Part shown: in pieces, positions 41,092 through 50,480 of the stretch
How the letters are laid out: every line of letters begins with the position of its first letter
Numbering within the stretch: the first letter of the stretch is position 1
Assembly: GCF_900107255.1 (NCBI RefSeq)
Contig: NZ_FNPH01000003.1
Coordinates: 124,001-188,000 of the forward strand
Source: Micromonospora pattaloongensis
GTDB taxonomy: Bacteria; Actinomycetota; Actinomycetes; Mycobacteriales; Micromonosporaceae
DNA length: 64,000 bases
Reading direction: 5' to 3'
Made by a program: the position numbers and the translations under genes
Notes under the pieces: model-generated
Databases searched by the model: none
What the model saw: the letters and a program-made list of their open reading frames with translations, nothing else
What the model was told of the DNA's origin: nothing

Positions 41092-44000
41092 GTGACCGAC
41101 CTTGCGCGCGGCGCGTACGACACACTCGTTACGCAGGGGCTGGAGAAGCAGCTCTCGGGCATTGATGGCGAGCTCGTCCAACGGACCGGTCTGGATCCCA
41201 CCGACGCGCACGAGCTGCTCGCCCGGCACGTCGCGGCCCTCGCCAAGCGTGCGCTCCGCGCGGTTCCGGGGACGGACGCGCAGCGACTCGCCGGTCAAGT
41301 CGAGCTCGCCAATCGCATCGCTGCCGCGATCCGCGACGCCTCAGACAGGGTGCTTGACGCCGACGACAACGTCGCGGCCGCGCAGCGCCTCACGGCCATC
41401 CTGCACCGTCCCACACCGCCAGCACCCATCACTCCCCTGCCCCGGCCGGAGATTCCGCTGAGCACCGGCGCGCTGCTCGTCAACGGGCGCAATCAGCCGC
41501 GGATCGGCCACGAGGTGGCCAAGGAGATGGCCTCCGCCGACCAGGTCGACCTCCTCTGCGCGTTCATCAAATGGCACGGACTTCGCACGCTAGAGCGACC
41601 GATCACCCAGCTGCTCGCGCGCGGCTGCCGAATGCGGGTCATCACCACCACGTACCTCGGCGCCACCGACCAGCGGGCACTCGACCAGCTCGCACGGTGG
41701 GGAGCGAAAATCAAGGTCTCGTACGAGACGAAGACGACCCGGCTGCACGCGAAGGCGTGGCTGTTCCGACGAGCGACGGGCGCCACCACCGCGTACGTCG
41801 GATCGTCGAACCTGTCACGCACGGCACTGCTCGACGGGGTCGAGTGGAACGTACGGCTGTCGGCCATCGAGCAGCCGGACGTGGTCGACACGTTCGAGGC
41901 GACGTTCGAGGACTACTGGGAAGATCCGGCGTTCGAGGACTACGACCCGGAGGTCAGCCGCGAACGGCTGCGGGTGGCACTGTCGGCGGAGCGGGGCGGC
42001 GGTGGCCTCGACGACACCGCCATCGAGCTGACGACGCTGGACGTCCGACCGTACCCGTACCAGCAAGAGATCCTCGACGACCTGGACGCCGAGCGGAAGG
42101 TGCACGGCCGGCACCGCAACCTGGTGGTGATGGCGACCGGCACCGGCAAGACCGTGGTGGCGGCGCTGGATTACCGGCGACTGCGGCGCGACGGAAAGGT
42201 CGGCACGCTGCTCTTCGTCGCGCACCAAGAGCAGATCCTGCGGCAGAGCCGGTCCGTGTTCCGGCAGGTACTCCGCGACGGCAGTTTCGGCGAGACGCTG
42301 GTCTCCGGCGAAAAGCCGCGCGAATGGCGCCATGTGTTCGCGTCCGTGCAGTCGCTGAACCGGCTCGACCTGAGCGACCTCGACCCGGCCCACTTCGACA
42401 TGGTGATCGTCGACGAGTTCCACCACGCCGAGGCGCCCACGTACGCGCGGCTTCTGCGGCACCTGACACCGCGCGTGCTGCTCGGCCTCACCGCCACCCC
42501 CGACCGCGCCGACGGCCGGGACGTGCGGCAGTGGTTCGACGGACACACCGCCGTGGAGTTGCACCTGTGGGAGGCGCTGGAGCGGCAACTGCTCGCGCCG
42601 TTCCAGTACTTCGGGCTACACGACGACGTCGACGTGTCGCGGGTGCGGTGGACGCGCGGGCGAGGCTACGACCAGGCGGAGCTGAGCAACCTCTACACCG
42701 GCAACGACGCCCGCGCGAGGATCATCCTGCAGCAACTGCGCGACAAGGTCGACGTACGCCGGATGCGGGCTCTCGTGTTCTGCGTCGACATTGCGCACGC
42801 GGAGTTCATGGCCGACCGGTTCCGGCGGGAAGGGATCGCGGCGCAGGCGGTCACGTCCCGCCCGGGGGGCGTCGACCGGCGGGCCGCAGTCGAGGCATTG
42901 GCAGCCGGACGCGTGCAGGCGCTCTGCACCGTCGACCTCTTCAACGAGGGCGTCGACCTGCCCACCGTAGACACCATCCTGCTGCTGCGGCCGACCGAAA
43001 GCGCCACGATCTTCCTGCAGCAGCTCGGCCGCGGGCTGCGGCTCGCCGACGACAAGCCCTGCCTGACCGTCCTCGACTTCATCGGCGCCCAGCACGCCGA
43101 ATTCCGCTTCGACCTGCGGTTCCGCGCGCTCACCGGCACGAGCCGGCGCGCGCTGGCCCACGCCGTGGCCGACGACTTCCCGACGCTGCCGAGCGGCTGT
43201 CACATCGAACTCGACCGGGTCGCGAAGGACGTGGTGCTGGCCAACCTGCAAAGCGCGCTGACCACGCGTACGCGGGACCTGGTCGCCGAGTTGCGACGGC
43301 TCGGCGCCGACGTGACGCTCGGCGAGTTTCTTGCCGAGACGGGGCTGGAGATCGAGGACGTCTACCGGCGGAGGAACGTCGGGGGCTGGTCGGGGCTGCG
43401 CCGGCGCGCCGGGTTTGACGCGTCGGATGGCGGCGCGGACGATGCGGCGATCGGCGCGGCGATCGGGCGGATGCTGCACGTTGACGACCCCGACCGGCTT
43501 GAGCAACTCCAACACGTGGCGCGCGGTGAGCGACCGGAGGATCCGCGGCTGCTGGCCATGCTGCACCACGCGCTGTGGGGCGGCTCGACGCCCATCGACG
43601 TCGAGTCATCGTTGGCGCGGCTGTGGGCACACCTGGCGCGGTGCAGCGAGCTGAGCCAGGTAGCCGACGTGCTGCGGGCGCGCATCCCGCGCGTGACCTG
43701 GCCCCTTCCGTCGCCGACGGTGCCACTGCGCGTGCACGCCCGCTACAGCCGCGACGAGGCGTGCGCCGCGTTCGGCGTGCCGAACCCGGCGGCGCTGCGC
43801 GAAGGCGTGAAATGGGTGGAGTCCGAGCGAGCAGATCTGTTCTTCGTGACGCTCGTAAAGACGGAGGCGCACTATTCGGCGACGACGATGTACCAGGACC
43901 GCGCGATCACACCGGAGCTCTTCCAGTGGGAATCGCAGAGCACGACCGCGTCGACGTCACCGACCGGCCAGCGCTACATCAACCACGCGGCACGCGGCTC

Positions 44001-44187
44001 GACCGTGCACCTCTTCGTACGCGAAACCAAGATGGCGGACGGCGACCTGGGGGCGCCGCCGTACCTGTACGCCGGACCGATGACATACGTGAAGCACAGC
44101 GGGGACCGGCCGATGCGGATCGTATGGCGACTGGAAAACCCGCTTCCGGCCGACGTCTTTCACGCCGCTCGGGTCGCCGCCGCATAG
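41092..44187 (+). CDS. PLD-like nuclease-SF2 helicase-DUF3427 protein
   Basis: 1031 residues, cytosolic. Residues about 125-290 are a phospholipase-D-like nuclease domain with the HKD-type RLHAKAWLF (His219, Lys221) and YVGSSNLSRTAL. Residues about 315-680 are a DEAD/DEAH SF2 helicase: Walker A ATGTGKT, VDEFHHAE, LTATPDRAD, and motif VI QQLGRGLRL. The C-terminal ~300 residues match DUF3427, including the terminal run on reading small-molecule or DNA substrates (SRDEACAAFG). GTG start at 41092. Such proteins cluster with restriction and toxin genes; a defence or DNA-repair role is likely but not proven. It starts the defence island and is convergent with the next helicase. Confidence 0.88.
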   Translation: MTDLARGAYDTLVTQGLEKQLSGIDGELVQRTGLDPTDAHELLARHVAALAKRALRAVPGTDAQRLAGQVELANRIAAAIRDASDRVLDADDNVAAAQRLTAILHRPTPPAPITPLPRPEIPLSTGALLVNGRNQPRIGHEVAKEMASADQVDLLCAFIKWHGLRTLERPITQLLARGCRMRVITTTYLGATDQRALDQLARWGAKIKVSYETKTTRLHAKAWLFRRATGATTAYVGSSNLSRTALLDGVEWNVRLSAIEQPDVVDTFEATFEDYWEDPAFEDYDPEVSRERLRVALSAERGGGGLDDTAIELTTLDVRPYPYQQEILDDLDAERKVHGRHRNLVVMATGTGKTVVAALDYRRLRRDGKVGTLLFVAHQEQILRQSRSVFRQVLRDGSFGETLVSGEKPREWRHVFASVQSLNRLDLSDLDPAHFDMVIVDEFHHAEAPTYARLLRHLTPRVLLGLTATPDRADGRDVRQWFDGHTAVELHLWEALERQLLAPFQYFGLHDDVDVSRVRWTRGRGYDQAELSNLYTGNDARARIILQQLRDKVDVRRMRALVFCVDIAHAEFMADRFRREGIAAQAVTSRPGGVDRRAAVEALAAGRVQALCTVDLFNEGVDLPTVDTILLLRPTESATIFLQQLGRGLRLADDKPCLTVLDFIGAQHAEFRFDLRFRALTGTSRRALAHAVADDFPTLPSGCHIELDRVAKDVVLANLQSALTTRTRDLVAELRRLGADVTLGEFLAETGLEIEDVYRRRNVGGWSGLRRRAGFDASDGGADDAAIGAAIGRMLHVDDPDRLEQLQHVARGERPEDPRLLAMLHHALWGGSTPIDVESSLARLWAHLARCSELSQVADVLRARIPRVTWPLPSPTVPLRVHARYSRDEACAAFGVPNPAALREGVKWVESERADLFFVTLVKTEAHYSATTMYQDRAITPELFQWESQSTTASTSPTGQRYINHAARGSTVHLFVRETKMADGDLGAPPYLYAGPMTYVKHSGDRPMRIVWRLENPLPADVFHAARVAAA

Positions 44188-44254
44188 CCGGGCGGGGGTC
44201 GCTCCGGCGGTTGCGGTCGGGATTTCGCGTCTGCCAGCACGCGCGGCAATGGCT

Positions 44255-45595
44255 TCATAGCGTGTGACTTAGCCGGACGGGAGTCGACTTGATGGCCGCG
44301 ATATGAGCCAAGACCGACTGGTTCGCTTCCCAGCCGTCGGGGAACTTGACGGGCACGTTGAGGTGGACGGGCTCGGTCGATGGGTGCGCGTCCAGCAGCT
44401 CCGCGATCCCCTCTCGCGCCACCACGATGCACGCGTGCCGGTGCCGTGACGTCAGCACGCACAGCCGCCCCGACTCCAGGTGGAACGCGGTCGCGTCGCG
44501 CCGCCCCGACAACGGGTGCAGCACCACCGTCACGTCGTACTCCCGACCCTGCAACCGGTTGGCGGTGTCCACCGTGATGCCCTCGCCGGCCGCGCCGAGC
44601 CGCGCCCGGATCGCCGCGACCTGGTCGCGGTGCGCCGCCCCGATAGCGATCCGCGACGCGTCCACCGGCGCAGACTCCCCCGACGACACCGCCACGGTGC
44701 CCCGCTCCAGCACCCGCAGCGCGAGCGCCGCGCACGCCGACGCCGCCTCGGTGTCGGTGCGCAGCGTGTGCCGCGCGGGCAGCTCGTACAGCGCCCACCC
44801 CGACGACGCAGCCAGCTCCACCGCCGCGTCCACCGCGTCTCCCGAACCCGGAGCCGACAGGTGCAGCAACCGCTCGTCAGCCGTCGTCCCGGCCCGGAAG
44901 CCGGTGAACGGATAGAACGCCTGCGCGATCACCGGCGCCGCCGACGCGGGGAGCCGCCACGACACCGGCAGCCGGTGCACGGGCAGGTCGGGGTTGTGCC
45001 GCAGCAGCACCGCCACCGCGCTCTGCATCGGATCCCAGGTCAGTCCGGTCCAGCGCGACGTCTCCACCGTCGAGAACGGGTCGAGCTGGCCGGGGTCCCC
45101 CACGAACAGCGCCCGCTCAAACCGGCCGGCGACGCGCAGCAGGGCATCGGAGCGCATCTGGTACGCCTCGTCGACGATCGCCCACGGCCACGAGCCGTCC
45201 GAGACCATCGCCCACTTGGCCGCCGTACCGATGATGACGGCCGCACCACCGAGCTCCGCGACCTTCGCCGCGACCGTCACGGTCGCGTGCCGGGAGACCC
45301 GCTCCGAGGGTACGTAGTCCGTGGCGGACAGCCGGCCGATGGCCAGCTCGGGGGCTTTCTGGGCCAGCCGGTCGATGAGGTCGTCGACCTGCTCGTTGGT
45401 CTGGGCGATGATGATCAGCGACTCGCCGGCGGCGGCCAGCTCGACGGCCGCGCGGACCACGAGCGTGGACTTGCCGGCCCCCGGCGGGGAGTCGACCACG
45501 ACCCCGCGGTGAGCGCCGGAACGGAGGTCGTCGAGCACGGCGGTGACGACCCGCTCGGCCTCGACGGCGGGCGGCAACGTGAGTCCAACGGCCAC
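44255..45595 (-). CDS. SF1-like AAA helicase/ATPase
   Basis: 446 residues of the UPF1/SMUBP2-type SF1 helicase group. Walker A SPPGAGKST has Lys42; Walker B is WAIVDEAYQM; then GDPGQLDPF (motif III, Q), VSWRLP, and the C-terminal motifs TANRLQGREYDVTVV and LCVLTSRHRHACIVV. It is about the size of a stand-alone helicase core with no added nuclease. GTG start at 45595 with GGGAGGGG upstream. It lies between the DUF3427 helicase and the Mrr gene on the opposite strand. DNA or RNA substrate cannot be told. Part of the presumed defence island by location. Confidence 0.85.
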   Translation of the reverse strand: MAVGLTLPPAVEAERVVTAVLDDLRSGAHRGVVVDSPPGAGKSTLVVRAAVELAAAGESLIIIAQTNEQVDDLIDRLAQKAPELAIGRLSATDYVPSERVSRHATVTVAAKVAELGGAAVIIGTAAKWAMVSDGSWPWAIVDEAYQMRSDALLRVAGRFERALFVGDPGQLDPFSTVETSRWTGLTWDPMQSAVAVLLRHNPDLPVHRLPVSWRLPASAAPVIAQAFYPFTGFRAGTTADERLLHLSAPGSGDAVDAAVELAASSGWALYELPARHTLRTDTEAASACAALALRVLERGTVAVSSGESAPVDASRIAIGAAHRDQVAAIRARLGAAGEGITVDTANRLQGREYDVTVVLHPLSGRRDATAFHLESGRLCVLTSRHRHACIVVAREGIAELLDAHPSTEPVHLNVPVKFPDGWEANQSVLAHIAAIKSTPVRLSHTL

Positions 45596-45896
45596 GTGGT
45601 CCCCTCCCCTTGTTTGCCGACGGTTCCCGGCACATTACCGGCCGCGAGGGCCACAATCACGCCTGTGCAGCACGCTTAACTGACGGATCAGTCCGTACAG
45701 CGTCAGGCGTCCGACGAGCGTGCCGAAACATCACAGCGGGAGCAACCCGGCCATCGGCGCCGCTCGCTACCCAAACGGATCGAAACAGTCGCCCTGACGG
45801 TCACCGTGCGGGATATCGCCGTGCCACAGGGTTACCCGCCATGGCAAATGTCGATATGGTGTCGGCTCCCCCACCCCTCGATCAGTAGGACGCCTC
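45596..45896. promoter_or_regulatory. divergent intergenic region
   Basis: 301 bases between the SF1 helicase and the Mrr-DarTG operon, which are divergent, so it should hold both promoters. I see no strong palindrome or RNA structure. It is somewhat less GC-rich near 45830-45890. Confidence 0.35.
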
Positions 45897-47495
45897 ATGG
45901 GCTTTATTCGGGAGATGCAGCGGGCACACGCGCGGCAGGTACGCGCGCAGCAACGGGCCCAGGCCGCTAGCGTGCGTCACCACCAGCAGATGCGGCGCGA
46001 AGCAGAGCGCGCGATGCGGGCCGCACAGCGGGCGAGTGCGGCAAACGAGCGAGAACGGAAGCGGCTGTACGCCGAGGCACGCGCCGCGGAGGTCGCCGCA
46101 GAGAACGCCGACCTGCAGGCGCATCTGGAGGAGCTGGAAACGCTGCTCGCCGCCACCCTCGCGGTCGACGACCACATCGACTTCGCTCGACTGAAGAAGT
46201 CCGTCACGCATCCACCGTTCAACCCGGGCGATCTCGGTACGCCACTTCCCCCACCCGACTGGCGGCAATTCGAGCCGCCCGCGCCGGGCATGCTGAGCAA
46301 GATGTTTGGCGGGCAGGCGAAGTACCAACAGCAGTTCGCCGCCGCCCAACACGCCTTCGCTCAAGCGCAGGCACAGCACCAAGCGGCCGAAGCGGATCGT
46401 CAACGGCGGCTAACGGCAGCGCACCACCGATATCAGAAGAAGTGCGAGAAGGCCGCGGAGGAGGTCGCCGCACACAACGCCGAGATCGATCGGTTTGCCG
46501 GGGCGGTCGCGGCTCGCGAACCCGCGGCGGTCGTGGACTACTTCGGGATGGTGCTCGGCAACTCCGTCTACCCGGACGACTTCCCCCAGCACTACCGCCT
46601 TGCGTACGTGCCCGAGTCGCGGCAGCTCGTCGTCGAATATCACCTGCCGACGCTCGACGTCATTCCGGGTGTGCGCGAGTACCGGTACGTGAAGTCGCGG
46701 GACGAGGTGACGACGCTGGCCCGCCCCGCCAAGGAAATCAAGGAGCGGTACACGAACGTCGTCACGCAGGTGACATTGCGTACCGTGCACGAGCTCTTCG
46801 AAGCGGACCGCGAGCGGCTGATCGAGACGGTGGTGTTCAACGGCATCGTCGACACTACCGATCCTCGCACCGGAGCCTCCGTCCAGCCGTGTCTGGTGAC
46901 GCTGCGGACCACCCGCGAAACCTTCACCGCGCTCAACCTCAGCAAGGTCGACCCGGCCGCGTGCCTCCAGCACCTCAACGCCGCCGTCTCGAAGCGACCG
47001 GAGGCACTGGCGCCCGTGCGCCCGGTACTGGAGTTCGACATGGTCGACAAGAGGTTCGTGGACGAGGTGGACGTCCTGGCGGACCTCGACCAGCGGCCCA
47101 ACCTGCTCAAGCTCACCCCGACCGAGTTCGAGAGCCTCATCCAGAACCTGTTCAGCAAGATGGGGCTGGACACGAAGCAGACCCGGCCGTCGCGCGACGG
47201 CGGCGTGGACTGCGTGGCGTTCGACCCACGGCCGATCTTCGGCGGCAAGGTCGTGATTCAGGCGAAGCGGTACCGCAACACCGTCGACGTGTCGTCGGTG
47301 CGCGACCTGTTCGGGACGGTCCAGAACGAGGGCGCCTCCAAGGGCATCCTGGTTACCACGAGCGGCTACGGGCCGGCGTCCTTCGAGTTCGCGTCGGGAA
47401 AGCCGCTGGAGCTAATCGACGGGTCGAACCTGCTCTACCTGCTCGCGGAGCACGCGGAGGTCAATGCGCGCATCGACCCGAGCGAGCTGGACTGA
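45897..47495 (+). CDS. Mrr-type restriction endonuclease with long coiled-coil N-terminus
   Basis: 532 residues. Residues 1-210 are highly charged, Ala/Gln/Glu/Arg-rich coiled coil (two stretches), then a beta-rich middle domain (about 220-400), then a C-terminal Mrr-like PD-(D/E)xK nuclease (about 407-525): RDGGVDCVAFD with Asp434/Asp438 and IQAKRY with Gln455 and Lys457 in the Q-x-K form usual for Mrr. Mrr enzymes cut modified or foreign DNA. The ATG at 45897 has a weak TAGGAC site. DarT starts 3 bases after its stop, so the nuclease and DarTG form one operon. Similar three-part proteins are known as restriction endonucleases without a methylase. Confidence 0.87.
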   Translation: MGFIREMQRAHARQVRAQQRAQAASVRHHQQMRREAERAMRAAQRASAANERERKRLYAEARAAEVAAENADLQAHLEELETLLAATLAVDDHIDFARLKKSVTHPPFNPGDLGTPLPPPDWRQFEPPAPGMLSKMFGGQAKYQQQFAAAQHAFAQAQAQHQAAEADRQRRLTAAHHRYQKKCEKAAEEVAAHNAEIDRFAGAVAAREPAAVVDYFGMVLGNSVYPDDFPQHYRLAYVPESRQLVVEYHLPTLDVIPGVREYRYVKSRDEVTTLARPAKEIKERYTNVVTQVTLRTVHELFEADRERLIETVVFNGIVDTTDPRTGASVQPCLVTLRTTRETFTALNLSKVDPAACLQHLNAAVSKRPEALAPVRPVLEFDMVDKRFVDEVDVLADLDQRPNLLKLTPTEFESLIQNLFSKMGLDTKQTRPSRDGGVDCVAFDPRPIFGGKVVIQAKRYRNTVDVSSVRDLFGTVQNEGASKGILVTTSGYGPASFEFASGKPLELIDGSNLLYLLAEHAEVNARIDPSELD

Positions 47496-47498
47496 GCG

Positions 47499-48188
47499 AT
47501 GCCGCAGACGGTTCGACCACCAGAACGCGCTCTCATCTATCACTTCACGCATATCCGGAACATTCCGTCGATTCTGGCAAGGGGCAGGCTGGTCGCCGAC
47601 AACTTCGTAGGTGAATGCCTTGTCACCGATGTCGGAGATGTCGAGATAAAGGCCAACCGGCGGTCGCGACCGGTGGAATGCGGACCGGGGGGCGTAGTGG
47701 CAGACTACGTGCCCTTCTACTTCGCACCGTGTTCCCCCATGATGTACAAGATTGCGTGCGATCACCGTGACGGAGTCCCGGGACGCTACCCAGGCGGGGA
47801 CGATCCGTTGGTCTACCTGGTCAGCTCAGTGGATCGGGTCGAGGCTGCGGGACTGCCGTGGGTTGCCAGCGATGCCAACTGCGCCTCCGCACTCACCCGC
47901 TTCTCGTCCTCGGTTGAGGAGCTCGCAAAGCTCATCGACTGGCCCCTGATGCAGGAGAAGATTTGGAAGAGCACGGACGAAGATCCTGATCGCAAGCGTC
48001 GCCGCATGGCTGAGTTCCTGGTTCACCGGGAGTTTCCGCTGGAGATTGTGGCAGGCTATGTCGTCCGCACGCGGGAGCGGAGACATGAGTTGCAGCAGGT
48101 CCTGACGGCGGCGGGCACGAACGACGTCTACGTTGATGTCAGACCCGACTGGTACTACGGGTACAGACGACGGGAGGTGGAGACATGA
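47499..48188 (+). CDS. darT: DarT ssDNA thymidine ADP-ribosyltransferase toxin
   Basis: 229-residue DarT (DUF4433) toxin that attaches ADP-ribose from NAD to thymidine in single-stranded DNA, blocking replication. It has YHFTHIRNIPSILARG (NAD-binding region), DYVPFYFAPCSPM, and RMAEFLVHREFP with the catalytic Glu at about 172. The antitoxin DarG overlaps it by 4 bases (ATGA), as in known pairs. It starts 3 bases after the Mrr nuclease gene. DarTG systems have been shown to defend against phages; that is family knowledge. Confidence 0.94.
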   Translation: MPQTVRPPERALIYHFTHIRNIPSILARGRLVADNFVGECLVTDVGDVEIKANRRSRPVECGPGGVVADYVPFYFAPCSPMMYKIACDHRDGVPGRYPGGDDPLVYLVSSVDRVEAAGLPWVASDANCASALTRFSSSVEELAKLIDWPLMQEKIWKSTDEDPDRKRRRMAEFLVHREFPLEIVAGYVVRTRERRHELQQVLTAAGTNDVYVDVRPDWYYGYRRREVET

Positions 48189-49261
48189 TCATCACGAGTC
48201 ACGGCAACCTGCTCACCGCCGAGGCCGAAGCCCTCGTCAACACCGTCAACACCGTCGGCGTCATGGGCAAAGGTATCGCGCTGCAGTTCAAGCGGGCATT
48301 TCCCGCGAACTACACGGCCTACCGTGCCGCCTGCGCAGCCGACCAGATAAAGCTCGGCAAGATGTTCGTCTTCGACTCAGCCCTGGTAGGCCCTCGCCGC
48401 TACGTGATCAACTTCCCCACCAAGGGGCACTGGCGGTCACAGTCGAAACTCACCGACATCAGGGCGGGCCTTCACGATCTCGCTCGCGTCATCCGCGAAC
48501 GGAATATCAAGTCTGTCGCGATCCCCGCCCTCGGCTGCGGGAACGGTGGACTCGATTGGGAAGAGGTGCGCCCACTCATCGAGCAGACCTTCCGCGACCT
48601 TCCCGACGTCCGAGTGTTGGTCTATCCACCCGAGGGAGCGCCCGACCCGGCGGACATGCCCGTCGCGACACCTCGACCTCCTCTCACTCCGGGAAGAGCT
48701 CTGCTGCTCCGGGCAATCGAGCGCTTTCTGGCACAGGCGCGCACTCTTGCGCCGAGAGAAGGCGTGACGGAACTAGAGATCCAAAAGATCGCATACTTCC
48801 TTCAGGTTCTGGGCCAGCCACTTCGACTTTCATTCAGCCGCGGCCGATACGGCCCTTACGCGGACAACCTCAACCACGTCCTGGAACTGCTTGAAGGCCA
48901 CTACCTCGTGGGGCACGGCGACCGGTCTGCCAGAGTCGAAGAGCTACGGCCCATCAAGGTCACGGCAGAAACAAGCGAAGCCGTGAACGCCTGGTTCGAC
49001 TCGCACGATGCCGAATTTGAAGAGACGCTTGAGCGGCTCGCTCGACTCGTCAAAGGGTTCGAGACTCCCTACAGTCTCGAACTACTCGCCACCGTGCACT
49101 ACGCCGCTGAGCGCCAGCCGCCGACCGCCGACATCGACGAGCTGATCGAACGAGTCCAGACGTGGAGCGGGCGGAAGGCGAGACTGTTCACGCCGGACCA
49201 CATCAAGATGGCCTTCCAGCGGCTCGCGGCCGCCGACCTCCTCCCCGCCGCCGTTCGTTAG
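48185..49261 (+). CDS. darG: DarG macro-domain antitoxin
   Basis: 358 residues. Residues 1-155 are an ADP-ribosylglycohydrolase macro domain (NTVNTVGVMGKGIALQFK and IPALGCGNGGLDW), which removes ADP-ribose from DNA. Residues about 175-355 are the C-terminal DarT-binding domain, starting LLRAIERFLAQA and including TELEIQKIAYFLQVLGQP with RGRYGPYADNLNHVLELL. The ATG at 48185 overlaps darT. The pair is complete with no visible damage. It ends the three-gene defence operon; the next gene is convergent. Confidence 0.94.
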   Translation: MIITSHGNLLTAEAEALVNTVNTVGVMGKGIALQFKRAFPANYTAYRAACAADQIKLGKMFVFDSALVGPRRYVINFPTKGHWRSQSKLTDIRAGLHDLARVIRERNIKSVAIPALGCGNGGLDWEEVRPLIEQTFRDLPDVRVLVYPPEGAPDPADMPVATPRPPLTPGRALLLRAIERFLAQARTLAPREGVTELEIQKIAYFLQVLGQPLRLSFSRGRYGPYADNLNHVLELLEGHYLVGHGDRSARVEELRPIKVTAETSEAVNAWFDSHDAEFEETLERLARLVKGFETPYSLELLATVHYAAERQPPTADIDELIERVQTWSGRKARLFTPDHIKMAFQRLAAADLLPAAVR

Positions 49262-49371
49262 CGCCGAGTTCGGCAGAGCATGTGCCCCCAGATCCTTCTC
49301 GGGTCATCCGCCATCACCCGCACTTGACCATCAAGGCGGTTCGGCGCGGCGGTTGACGCCAGCGCCCACGC

Positions 49372-50160
49372 TCACGCGGTGCTGGCCCCCGGCGCGCGCA
49401 GTTCGCTGAACGAGTACGGGGGCCACGGGCCCAGGAAGCGGATCTGCGCCGCCGGCTGCTCGTCCTGGATCCGCGCCAGCTCGGCCCCCAGCTCCTGCAC
49501 TCGGTCGCGGTGCACGAGCAGCGCCGCGGACAGCACCGGCACCTGCCCCTCCGCCCGGCCGCCGCGCCGCCCCTCGGAGATGTCCTCGGCCAGGCCCACC
49601 AGCCGCCGCCGGTACTCCGGGTAGACGCGGTCCGCCACCGCGTCGACGGCGTCGCGCTGCAGCTTCTCCAGCCGCTTGGTCAGCAGCCGGCGTACCCCGG
49701 CGGGCTTGCCGTCCAGCTCGGCGGCGAGCGCGCGTACCTCCGGCTCATCCTGGGCGGCCCGGTCGCGGTCCAGGGTGATGTCCACGCGCAGCTCGACCCG
49801 GTCGCGCAGCGCGTCGAGTCGTCCACGCAGCTGCACCGCGCTGTCCCGCAGCCACCCGCGCAGCGTCTCCGTGGCGGTGCCCTCGTCGCCGGCCCGGACG
49901 AGCACGTTGAAGGTCATCGGGAGGGCGGTGCCGGTGATGTCCCAGGCGCGCTCCACCACCGCGCTGTGCTCCAGGATCCAGCGTTTCGCGTCCTCGTCGG
50001 GCCCCTGGTAGGGCCCGGAGGTCGTTTCGTGGACGACCGCGGCGACGCCTTCGGGGACGTCGACCAGCCGCAGCGGAGCGCCGTCGATGCCGGTGCCGAG
50101 CGCGTCGGCGGCGAGCCCGGCCGGCAGGATGGCGTACACGTACAGGTCGGGGGCGGTCAC
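49372..50160 (-). CDS. gas vesicle protein GvpL/GvpF
   Basis: 262 residues of the GvpL/GvpF family: it starts LYVYAILPAG, has WILEHSAVVERAWDITGTALPMTFNVL, the helix-rich middle with DEPEVRALAAELDGKPAGVR, and ends LGPWPPYSF as expected for this family. GvpF/L are minor gas vesicle components at the shell or assembly interface. The GTG at 50160 overlaps the GvpK stop (GTGA). Last gene of a four-gene run. Confidence 0.92.
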   Translation of the reverse strand: MTAPDLYVYAILPAGLAADALGTGIDGAPLRLVDVPEGVAAVVHETTSGPYQGPDEDAKRWILEHSAVVERAWDITGTALPMTFNVLVRAGDEGTATETLRGWLRDSAVQLRGRLDALRDRVELRVDITLDRDRAAQDEPEVRALAAELDGKPAGVRRLLTKRLEKLQRDAVDAVADRVYPEYRRRLVGLAEDISEGRRGGRAEGQVPVLSAALLVHRDRVQELGAELARIQDEQPAAQIRFLGPWPPYSFSELRAPGASTA

Positions 50161-50480
50161 CGCGTTCCCCGTTCGGCCTCGTCGGCCCACCGGGCCGGGT
50201 TGATCAGCTTGTCCACCACGTCGTCGACCACGTCGTCCAGGCCGGAGCGTAGGTCCTGCACCGATTGCGTGATCCCGTGCTCCGCCTTGATCTCCTCCAT
50301 CGCCTCGTCGAGCTCCATCAGCGCCTCGCCGAGCCGGTTCTGCTCCTCCTCGGTGAGGTCGCCGCCCTCCAGCCGCCGCACGGCCTGGGTCTCCAACGCC
50401 TCCTGGATGATCTCCACGAGGGTGACGACGAGCGTCAGGACGCCGTGTTTCAGGCTCTTCTCGTCAACGGTGAGCGCCAA
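50157..50480 (-). CDS. gvpK: gas vesicle protein GvpK
   Basis: 107 residues, full-length GvpK. The helical family core is clear: LTLVVTLVEIIQEALETQAV, then RRLEGGDLTEEEQNRLGEAL. TTG start at 50480 with GGAGG six bases upstream inside the preceding gene, which it overlaps by 17 bases. It overlaps GvpL/F by 4 bases at its end. GvpK is an assembly factor found in most gas vesicle clusters. Confidence 0.93.
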   Translation of the reverse strand: MALTVDEKSLKHGVLTLVVTLVEIIQEALETQAVRRLEGGDLTEEEQNRLGEALMELDEAMEEIKAEHGITQSVQDLRSGLDDVVDDVVDKLINPARWADEAERGTR

